From: Acidobacteriota bacterium | GTDB taxonomy: Bacteria; Acidobacteriota; HRBIN11 | Direction: 5' to 3' | DNA: 7,262 nucleotides | Assembly: GCA_025061865.1 (NCBI GenBank) | Contig: JANXAA010000107.1 | Location: 1 to 7,262 of the forward strand | In this document: one piece after another, positions 1 to 5,560 of the stretch | How positions within the stretch are numbered: position 1 is the first letter of the stretch | How the letters are laid out: each line of letters starts with the position of its first letter | Translations under genes and position numbers: made by a program | Notes under the pieces: generated by a model | Database searches by the model: none | What the model saw: only the letters and a program-made list of their open reading frames with translations | What the model was told of the DNA's origin: nothing

Positions 1-40
1 GAGGACGTAGCGTCGCCGGGTCCTTACCCCAAGATTTATG

Positions 41-60
41 TTCCCCCGGGTGAGGGGGAA
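41..60. other. Perfect 7-bp hairpin downstream of the anti-sigma gene
   Basis: TTCCCCC (41-47) and GGGGGAA (54-60) pair perfectly around a 6-nt loop, 70 bp past the anti-sigma stop codon. It could be a terminator for the sigma operon, but only a mixed AT stretch (CATAAATCTT on the minus strand) follows, not a T-tract. The rest of 1-129 contains no gene that I recognise. Confidence 0.35.
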
Positions 61-119
61 GACCCGAGAACACGCTCCCCACGTTTTGTGAAAAGGCCAG
101 TACCCAGACCCGGCACCCA

Positions 120-131
120 GAGAACGTTCTC
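120..131. other. 12-bp perfect palindrome at the anti-sigma stop codon
   Basis: GAGAACGTTCTC is a perfect inverted repeat overlapping the TGA stop (132-130) of the anti-sigma gene. It may be a protein-binding site or chance; nothing nearby decides between these. Confidence 0.25.
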
Positions 132-672
132 ACGCCGCCGGATGGTCGTATCCCATCATGGATGAGTCCGTCGAGTCCAGGGGTCGAGACTGACCGGACG
201 GCGACGTATCGACCTGTTCCAGGGCCTGTAGATCCGCTTCCGTCCACCAGAGACCCGAGTGTTCTAAGTACGAAGGGACCCCGTCTGGGTCGAACGTCTC
301 TGTCGATACATCCCAGTCCGTCCAGAAGGTCAGAGCATCCCTCAGGTCGGCATCGGCCGGTAAGGGTAGGGGCCGATAGACTTCTCGCCAGAGGCCTACG
401 CCCAGGGCCACAAGGGTCAGGCCGGCCAGGGCCCATGCCCAAAAGAGGCGGCCGGTGGACCCCCGTCTCAGGGGGACGGGCGTCCACGCCCGTGCCGGGG
501 TCGCTGGCGGGGTCCACCGAGCGGCGGCCTGGCGTTCGGCCTCTAAGTATTGGACCCAGACCCCGCAGTCTGGGCACTCGGCCAGATGCCGGATCGCCTC
601 GGGTGGAAGCGTGTCGCCCTTATCCAGGATTTCCATCCAGGCGACTTGAAAGGGACGGCACCGGGTCTTCAT
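130..672 (-). CDS. Anti-sigma factor with ZAS-type zinc-binding domain and one membrane segment
   Basis: The predicted 180-residue protein probably holds the adjacent ECF sigma factor inactive at the inner face of the membrane. An N-terminal Cys5 and the motif H29-x3-C33-x2-C36 give the Cys/His-x3-Cys-x2-Cys signature of the zf-HC2/ZAS anti-sigma domain. An Ala/Pro/Arg-rich linker (about 47-75) leads to one hydrophobic segment (about 76-95), then an acidic, Trp-rich C-terminal region of about 85 residues, predicted outside the cytoplasm. The open frame extends upstream to 777, but that part only shadows the sigma factor's region 4. I chose the ATG at 672 because a GGAG lies 10 nt before it and it keeps Cys5, the likely fourth zinc ligand. 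The start lies inside the sigma gene (53-nt overlap), suggesting translational coupling. The ZAS fold is well supported; the partner is inferred from the overlap. The outer domain matches no family I recognise. Confidence 0.85.
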   Translation of the reverse strand: MKTRCRPFQVAWMEILDKGDTLPPEAIRHLAECPDCGVWVQYLEAERQAAARWTPPATPARAWTPVPLRRGSTGRLFWAWALAGLTLVALGVGLWREVYRPLPLPADADLRDALTFWTDWDVSTETFDPDGVPSYLEHSGLWWTEADLQALEQVDTSPSGQSRPLDSTDSSMMGYDHPAA

Positions 673-1210
673 GGTTCTGTAACTCCATCCACCGACGACG
701 GAGCTTCTGACGGCCCCGAAACAGGTAGTTCTTGACCTGTTGTAGGGAACACCCCAGGGCGACGGCGATTTCCTCATACGGCAGGCCGTGAAAGGCCCGC
801 AGAATGAGGGCGCTCCGCTCGGCGGGCGAAAGTCGTTGCAGACTATCCATCAACCAGCTCAGAGTGGCGTCCGTGTGCCACTGGGTCTCCGGGTCTGGCA
901 CCCGGACCCCCTCGGACGCCTCGGCGTGGGCCAGGGACCACCAACGTCGGAGCCGCTCGTATCGCCACTGGTGTCGTAGGTAGTTAAAGGCAATCCGAAG
1001 TACCCACGTCCGAAAATGGCCCTCAGGCCGATACCGGGGGAGGGCCTGTAGGACTCGATAGCAAATCTCCTGCGCCGCGTCCTGCGCCCGGTCCACGTCG
1101 CGCCAAAACTGCAGGGCGTAAGCATATACAGTCCGATGCACTTCCGTCATCAGTCGGTCGAGGGCATCTGCGTCGCCGGCCTGGGCCTGCTCGACCTCTC
1201 GGTCGTCCAT
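620..1210 (-). CDS. ECF (extracytoplasmic function) RNA polymerase sigma factor
   Basis: The protein (196 residues) is a sigma-70 family group IV factor that directs RNA polymerase to a small regulon. Region 2 spans about residues 10-85: an acidic stretch with DRAQDAAQEICYRV, then FRTWVLRIAFNYLRHQWR, the usual -10 recognition and core-binding helices. After a linker (about 88-115), region 4 spans about 118-173, with LSPAERSALILRAFHGLPYEEIA and a helix-turn-helix around LGCSLQQVKNYLFRGRQKL that should bind the -35 element. Length is typical of the family. An in-frame ATG at 1282 exists, but the ATG at 1210 has GAGG 5 nt before it and starts at the expected distance from region 2. The gene overlaps its downstream anti-sigma partner by 53 nt. 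A possible self-controlled promoter and an RBS-covering hairpin lie upstream. The ECF subgroup cannot be assigned by eye. Confidence 0.93.
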   Translation of the reverse strand: MDDREVEQAQAGDADALDRLMTEVHRTVYAYALQFWRDVDRAQDAAQEICYRVLQALPRYRPEGHFRTWVLRIAFNYLRHQWRYERLRRWWSLAHAEASEGVRVPDPETQWHTDATLSWLMDSLQRLSPAERSALILRAFHGLPYEEIAVALGCSLQQVKNYLFRGRQKLRRRWMELQNHEDPVPSLSSRLDGNPG

Positions 1211-1213
1211 AAG

Positions 1214-1229
1214 AACCTCGGATGAGGTT
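1214..1229 (-). promoter_or_regulatory. Hairpin covering the sigma factor's ribosome-binding site
   Basis: In the mRNA, AACCUC and GAGGUU form a perfect 6-bp stem with a 4-nt AUCC loop. The 3' arm contains the GAGG ribosome-binding site of the sigma gene, ending 4 nt before its AUG. Folding would hide the site and reduce translation. The stem is seen directly; a control role (for example temperature-sensitive melting) is inference. Confidence 0.5.
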
Positions 1230-1274
1230 AAGGGTCCCCTTTCCACCGTCATCGGCCCTTGTCGTACTCTCGAA

Positions 1275-1305
1275 TAGATCAAAGCGCCACGTCCTTAAAA
1301 GTTTC
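1275..1305 (-). promoter_or_regulatory. Candidate ECF-type promoter of the sigma/anti-sigma operon
   Basis: Reading the minus strand, GAAACTTTT (1305-1297) resembles the GGAAC/GAAAC-type -35 elements common to ECF promoters. After 16 nt comes GATCTA (1280-1275) at the -10 position. It lies about 65 nt before the sigma start, as expected if the sigma factor transcribes its own operon. The -10 match is weak, so this is a proposal from one site. Confidence 0.4.
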
Positions 1306-1322
1306 ACCCTCGGGACACGCGT

Positions 1323-1334
1323 ATGGGGCCCCAT
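1323..1334. other. 12-bp perfect palindrome upstream of the sigma promoter
   Basis: ATGGGGCCCCAT is a perfect inverted repeat, 17 bp upstream of the putative -35 element. It could be an operator for a dimeric regulator or the base of a small hairpin at the end of the M48 transcript, but no T-tract follows it. Its role is unknown. Confidence 0.3.
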
Positions 1335-1433
1335 GTCTCAGGAGCCAGCGACGCATTCTGGGGTCATGGGTGAGTCTAAGCTATGCGGGGTACAGACGGC
1401 AGGCGCGTCTCGGGTCGTGGGTCCGCGGCTTGC

Positions 1434-2567
1434 TCAGCAACTGGGGCGGCGCCCCCGAACGGCCTGCTCGAAGGCGCGGCACTCCCGTTCGGACTTGGCA
1501 CACTCGTTTTCGATGTACACGCATTGTTCCCGGATAGTGTCGCACTCTTCTCTTTGGCATACCAACAGGCGTCGGTAGCATTCCTCCCGACGTGTCCCGC
1601 AAGTTCGGCGATGAGCTGAGCAGGTCAGGGTCGTCATCGCATCTTCATAGGCCGGCGGCGGCAATCTTCGGAGGTCCTGACGGAGACGGGCAAAGGCTGG
1701 CGTGTCCAGGGCCCAATCCGTCCGAGCAGCTCCCCGTTCGGTCCGGAGTTGCCGGACTCGGACAGCCCGGTCGGCGCTCGGCGGATGGGTCGAAAGGATC
1801 CGATTCAAGAAAGCCGTCTCGGACACGCCCTTTTCGGCTTTCATCTGAGCGAACTTATCAAAGACCCGGGCCATACCCTCGGGGTCGTAGCCTGCGTCGA
1901 TCATGAGATGCGTCCCAATCCAGTCGGCCTCATTTTCGTTGTCCCTCGAGTAGGCCAGGCTCGACAGCACGACACCCAAGTAACCGACGACGCCGATGAC
2001 CTGGCTCCAAGTCTGCTGACATTCGTCCCGATTAACGGACCTGCAGTTCCCCCTTTCGACCTCGTCGGCGACAGTGACGACGGCCGCCAGCAGGCCCAGC
2101 TTCAGAAACAGGTCGGATACGCGTTTCGACCCATGCCGACCCAGGACGTGACCCATTTCATGGGCCAGAACACCAGCCAGCTCGGCCTCGGTCTCGACGG
2201 TCTTGACCAGCAGGCCCCGATGGATCCGGATCGGCCCGCCGGGTAGGGCAAAGGCATTCACGACACAGTCGTCGATGACAGCAAAGTTAAAGGGGTACTT
2301 GGGAAACGTAGGCGGCACAGCGGCCATCAGGCGGTTCGTGATGCGGTCGAGGGTGGCTTGGACGGTCGGTTCTTGCAAGTAGGGCAAGCCTTCGGCCTCC
2401 AGCTCGGCGATAGCCTCTCGGCCCATCGAAATTTCGCCAGGTACGCTCCAGAGGATGAAGCCCCCGCCGACCTTCCGGCCGTGATACTCGACCGGTGTCG
2501 CACAGGCCAGCAGGCCCAGCAGACCTAAGAAGGCCGCGCCTCGCAGACGTCGCGTCGTTCGTCGCAT
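1434..2567 (-). CDS. M48-family zinc metalloprotease lipoprotein with a Cys-heptad C-terminal tail
   Basis: This 377-residue protein is an M48 (Ste24/HtpX/BepA-like) peptidase, a group that handles misfolded or unassembled envelope proteins. An Arg-rich start, a hydrophobic stretch and the lipobox LLAC (Cys22) mark it as a lipoprotein; Ala at +2 would allow outer-membrane sorting in a diderm. The catalytic motif HEMGH is at 136-140. The likely third zinc ligand is Glu211 in SRDNENEAD, and His261 in STHPPSADR matches the conserved family histidine. An insertion (about 168-188) between HEMGH and Glu211 carries two Cys. Bacterial M48 lipoproteins are often near 260-300 residues; this one adds about 60. 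In that tail Cys falls at 316, 323, 330, 337, 342, 349, 356, 363 and 377, almost perfectly every seven residues. AGAGGG lies 8 nt before the ATG. Family assignment is firm; substrates and the tail's role are unknown. Confidence 0.93.
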   Translation of the reverse strand: MRRTTRRLRGAAFLGLLGLLACATPVEYHGRKVGGGFILWSVPGEISMGREAIAELEAEGLPYLQEPTVQATLDRITNRLMAAVPPTFPKYPFNFAVIDDCVVNAFALPGGPIRIHRGLLVKTVETEAELAGVLAHEMGHVLGRHGSKRVSDLFLKLGLLAAVVTVADEVERGNCRSVNRDECQQTWSQVIGVVGYLGVVLSSLAYSRDNENEADWIGTHLMIDAGYDPEGMARVFDKFAQMKAEKGVSETAFLNRILSTHPPSADRAVRVRQLRTERGAARTDWALDTPAFARLRQDLRRLPPPAYEDAMTTLTCSAHRRTCGTRREECYRRLLVCQREECDTIREQCVYIENECAKSERECRAFEQAVRGRRPSC

Positions 2568-2575
2568 CCTGTCTA

Positions 2576-2603
2576 CCCTCTTTTTAAGCCTTTTAAGCTT
2601 AAG
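2576..2603 (-). promoter_or_regulatory. AT-rich repeat/palindrome and ribosome-binding site before the M48 gene
   Basis: The ribosome-binding site AGAGGG is at 2581-2576. Just upstream, TTTTAAGC occurs twice on the plus strand (2582-2589 and 2591-2598), 9 bp apart. The second copy overlaps the 10-bp palindrome TTAAGCTTAA (2593-2602). This AT-only island in GC-rich DNA could be part of a promoter or an operator. No convincing -35/-10 pair is recognisable. Confidence 0.35.
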
Positions 2604-2620
2604 TGTCCCCGGCCCATAGG

Positions 2621-2686
2621 CGGGTCGGCAGGTGGGCGAGTGGGAGTAGGGACAACTCTTGTAGTTACTTAGTTACTCATACTCAT
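2621..2686. repeat. Degenerate short tandem repeats in the M48/DUF2339 spacer
   Basis: From 2621 to 2650 GGG-containing units recur about every 6-8 bp on the plus strand. They are followed by an exact 8-bp tandem duplication TAGTTACT (2662-2669, 2670-2677) and an exact 6-bp one ACTCAT (2675-2680, 2681-2686). The mean spacing near seven suggests a decayed relative of the cleaner heptamers at 2805-2832 and 6524-6661, but this is a loose match. The rest of the 2568-2811 spacer has GGGGCGCCCC (palindrome, 2693-2702) and AT-rich AGATTTTAAATCT (2763-2775), with no gene. Confidence 0.4.
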
Positions 2687-2804
2687 GTCGCCGGGGCGCC
2701 CCTACATCGGAACGCCGGGCGTCATAGGGACGTCTTTACGGAAATAACACAGAAACCCTTACAGATTTTAAATCTATCCCCATAGCCTGTGCCATTCACC
2801 GTGG

Positions 2805-2832
2805 CCATGCGCTATCCGCCACTCGCCATCCG
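2805..2832 (-). repeat. Four tandem degenerate heptamers across the DUF2339 stop codon
   Basis: On the minus strand four consecutive 7-bp units (CGGATGG, CGAGTGG, CGGATAG, CGCATGG) follow each other without gaps. The last six codons and the TAG stop of the DUF2339 gene lie in the first three units, so the protein's final residues RMASGG are encoded by repeat DNA. The run decays after the fourth unit. Confidence 0.6.
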
Positions 2833-5286
2833 CTTCCGGTAGGTCCACCAGCCGGCGATGAGCGTTGCCAAGCCGACGGTTATGAAGGCCGCCGCCCGGG
2901 CCAAGCCCCAGGTACGGGCCCCCATCCAGTCGTAAAGGAAGAGCTTGGCGATACTCACGCTCAGGAGGATGCCGCCTGTCCGGGACAGACCCTGCCACCG
3001 ATAAGCCTTACCCCAACGAAGAGCCGGTAGGGCACCCAGGCTGAGGAGACCGGTAACCGACGCCGTACGCAAGTACTCCGGCTGTCCGGCCCGTTCCAAG
3101 GCATACGTGACCTCCAGGATGACCCACACGAGGGTCAGCAGATAGGCACCGATTCCATAAATCTGAAAAGCGCCCCGGCGCTCCCTCCGGTGGGCCTGCA
3201 CAGTTAGCCCGATCAGGGTTCCGACGAGGGTCCCAAAGCTGACTGTCCGATGATTCAGGACCGGAGATAAGCCGACCTCTAAGTCGGCTTCGAAGACGAA
3301 GAAGATCAGGAACGTCAGTCCAAGGACGAGGTGCCCGATGAAGCGCCACAAGCCGGACAAGGGAGTCGGCGGGACGGCCATCGCCCACAGGGTAAACAGT
3401 GCGCCGAGAATTACCACCGCTGTCCACCGCCAGTCCTGCAGGTCCCAAAGGCCCATCGAACGCCATATCTCCATGACGAGCCACGAGAGGGCCAGACCGT
3501 AGATTCCGACCCACGCCCAGGTGCGCGCATCCACGCGAACGGCTTCAGGCGTTTCAGCCTTGGAAACGTCCAGGGGCCCCCTTTTGGGCACCGAAGTCCG
3601 TCCGAGGCACGCTTGCTGGAGAAAGAGCGCCACGATGCACGTTGCATAGCTGGCCGTCCGGACGTTCCAGAAGGGAGGTACTTCGACCCCGTCTTGGAGG
3701 AACGTATCGAAGACCCACAGGTGGGTCAGCATGAGAGCCGTGACGACGCCAGCCGCCAGCCGGAAGGACCGCTGACCCGTGGTCGTACCCAGCCACGTCA
3801 AGGCGACGGCCTCAGCAGCCCACCCGACTGTGACCCAGTGCCAGTCCCACTGGACTGGGAAGACCAGCGTCAGAAAGACGACGGCCAGGCTCCCCAGAAA
3901 ACCCCGTAGGACCCGGTCCTGACGGACCCGGACGCTCGTCACGCCAGCGGTGGCAGCATAAATCCCGGCGAACCCAAGGGGCAGGAGACCTAAGAGACCT
4001 GCCGATTCCAGACGTTCGGCCAGTAGGGACCACCCAGATGCAAAGCCCAAGATCCCATTGCCTAGGACGACCATTAGGTCCAGGAAGGGGAGAGACTCCG
4101 ACCGAAGCCAGGGGTATAGGAGGGGAGCGATCAGAAAGATCAGGAATAATGCAGCTCCGTACCCCAACGCTACGTCGAGGCGGTCCGGTCGATAAGCGTC
4201 TAACAGGTAGGCCCACCAGTAGACCTGAGTCCAGAAGTAGGCGATTCCGTAAAGAACCCGCCACCGGTGCACGGTCAGGACGACTGGAATCGCCAGGTTT
4301 AGGACGATGAGATAGGGGAAGAGCATGTGTTCCTGGATCTGACCCGTCGAAAGCCACAGGGGCGTCAAAAATCCGCCTGTCAGGGCCATGACGATCAGGA
4401 AAGCGGACGTATACCGCAAGGCCAGGCCGACGCCCGTCAAGGTCGTCAGGGCCATGCCGGCGAAGGCGACGGCCTGGGGGATAAACCGGTAGTACCAGAA
4501 GGCCGCATATAGGGATAGGTACAGGATGCTCAGGCCGAGGGCGTCGATACCCAAGCCAAAGGCTCGCCAGCCCCGTTGAATCATGCGGTGGCCCAGGGTT
4601 AAGACGGCCACACCCGTCATCAAGGCCAGGACAATGCCAACTTCCGGCCGCTGTTGGACTATAGACCGCAGGAAGTAGGCCACGCCGATGAACAGGATGA
4701 GCGCCCCGGCGATGAGACTCAGACGCCAAGCGGTCCAGAAAGGTTCCGGCGTGCCGGCAGGCGGTGATGGCGTCGGCGGGGACGAGACATTGGGGGACGC
4801 GGATGGGGTCGACAGGTGGTCTCGCTCGACCGTTGGGGGAGGTTCTGGGGACACCAGACGGGACGGGGAAACGACCGGCGGTGGGACCGGCGGAGACTCC
4901 GTAACGGGCGGCCCCAGAGGCGAGACCTGTTCCAACTCGACCGCAGGTGCCGATGAAGCCGAGGCCTCCAGGGGTACGGTCGGCCGGGTTTCCAGGCTCC
5001 GAACGCGCTGGGCCAGGCGTTCCAGCTCGGCCTGCAGGTCAGTCCAACGGGCTTCCACCGGCGGTGCTCCAGAAGCTGGAGGCACGCTCCAGTACATAAG
5101 CATGCTCCCGAAGGCTAGAAAAGCCAGCCCCGGCAGGCTCATCAAAAGGACGACGACAGGCCAATTGGACGGGAAATCGTTTGGTTGCCAGGCGGCCATC
5201 CCGGCCAAGACGAGGGCGGCCACCAGCAGGGTCGCCCCGCTACTGACGAGGAAAACGCCGACACTGAAGGGAACTGACCGAAGCAT
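2812..5286 (-). CDS. DUF2339 family giant polytopic membrane protein
   Basis: This 824-residue protein matches what I know of DUF2339, a bacterial membrane-protein family without an established function. Two hydrophobic segments (about 9-30 and 43-67) come first, then a short amphipathic, probably coiled-coil stretch (about 81-99), then a Pro/Ser/Val-rich linker (about 101-183). The family core starts near 184 with FWTAWRLSLIAGALILFIGVAYFL, followed by GIDALGLSILYLSLYAAFWYY and LTGGFLTPLWLSTGQ, and runs as a dense array of membrane helices (probably over 20) to the basic C-terminus. An in-frame TGA 9 nt upstream fixes the ATG at 5286; GAGGAG lies only 2 nt before it, an unusually tight spacing. 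The N-terminal membrane pair before the coiled coil is worth comparing with relatives. Neighbours give no firm clue to function. An overlapping 305-codon open frame inside it (3812-4729) is a shadow. Confidence 0.88.
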   Translation of the reverse strand: MLRSVPFSVGVFLVSSGATLLVAALVLAGMAAWQPNDFPSNWPVVVLLMSLPGLAFLAFGSMLMYWSVPPASGAPPVEARWTDLQAELERLAQRVRSLETRPTVPLEASASSAPAVELEQVSPLGPPVTESPPVPPPVVSPSRLVSPEPPPTVERDHLSTPSASPNVSSPPTPSPPAGTPEPFWTAWRLSLIAGALILFIGVAYFLRSIVQQRPEVGIVLALMTGVAVLTLGHRMIQRGWRAFGLGIDALGLSILYLSLYAAFWYYRFIPQAVAFAGMALTTLTGVGLALRYTSAFLIVMALTGGFLTPLWLSTGQIQEHMLFPYLIVLNLAIPVVLTVHRWRVLYGIAYFWTQVYWWAYLLDAYRPDRLDVALGYGAALFLIFLIAPLLYPWLRSESLPFLDLMVVLGNGILGFASGWSLLAERLESAGLLGLLPLGFAGIYAATAGVTSVRVRQDRVLRGFLGSLAVVFLTLVFPVQWDWHWVTVGWAAEAVALTWLGTTTGQRSFRLAAGVVTALMLTHLWVFDTFLQDGVEVPPFWNVRTASYATCIVALFLQQACLGRTSVPKRGPLDVSKAETPEAVRVDARTWAWVGIYGLALSWLVMEIWRSMGLWDLQDWRWTAVVILGALFTLWAMAVPPTPLSGLWRFIGHLVLGLTFLIFFVFEADLEVGLSPVLNHRTVSFGTLVGTLIGLTVQAHRRERRGAFQIYGIGAYLLTLVWVILEVTYALERAGQPEYLRTASVTGLLSLGALPALRWGKAYRWQGLSRTGGILLSVSIAKLFLYDWMGARTWGLARAAAFITVGLATLIAGWWTYRKRMASGG

Positions 5287-5366
5287 TACTCCTCAGGATT
5301 AGGGAGTCCGGGAGTTCGGCCGATGGGCAAACTCAGGTAGTGCCCTTCTTACGGAGTCCTCTCCGC

Positions 5367-5442
5367 CCAACCCCGCTCTTTAAAGCGGGGTCTCCAAGAA
5401 GTCCAATCCAGACCCCACTCACTAGAGCAGGGTCTCCCAAAA
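5367..5442. repeat. Two tandem copies of a hairpin-forming repeat
   Basis: A unit of about 31 bp occurs twice in direct orientation, copy A at 5370-5400 and copy B at 5412-5442, with 24 of 31 positions identical by eye. Copy A has a perfect 7-bp stem CCCCGCT/AGCGGGG (5371-5377, 5384-5390) with a CTTTAA loop. Copy B has an 11-bp stem with two adjacent mismatches (5410-5420 with 5425-5435). Both end in a GGTCTCC-type tail. Neither stem is followed by a T-tract in the direction of transcription, so a repeat family is likelier than a simple terminator. The rest of the 5287-5560 spacer shows no gene. Confidence 0.65.
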
Positions 5443-5560
5443 CCATCCCGTCCCTGCCCAACGCCATCGACTGGGTCCAAGAGACCCGCGCTAGGAGCCC
5501 CGTGGCTGAGGACGGGGGACGAGGGTCAGTGAACATCTGCCTAACCGCCGAACGCCCGAT

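Noticed and set aside
41..60. Confident intrinsic terminator after the anti-sigma gene
   Set aside because: The stem is perfect but no T-tract follows in the direction of transcription, so I list it only as a hairpin.
162..710. 182-codon plus-strand open frame opposite the anti-sigma gene
   Set aside because: Low-complexity Pro/Arg/Ser translation; the opposite strand holds a recognisable ZAS domain.
1749..2246. 165-codon plus-strand open frame opposite the M48 gene
   Set aside because: Antisense to clearly conserved catalytic sequence, with no recognisable domain.
2621..2686. CRISPR-like array
   Set aside because: Units are only 6-8 bp, contiguous and degenerate; there are no spacers and no cas genes.
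3812..4729. 305-codon minus-strand open frame
   Set aside because: It lies in another frame of the DUF2339 gene. Its translation is Pro/Arg/Gly-rich with no domain, a usual shadow in GC-rich DNA.
4688..5302. 204-codon plus-strand open frame opposite the DUF2339 N-terminus
   Set aside because: Gly/Thr/Arg-rich mirror of the Pro-rich linker, no domain.
5379..5407. TTGGAC and TTTAAA with a 16-nt spacer as a housekeeping promoter for the DUF2339 gene
   Set aside because: The -35 matches the consensus poorly and the -10 is simply the loop of the hairpin repeat.
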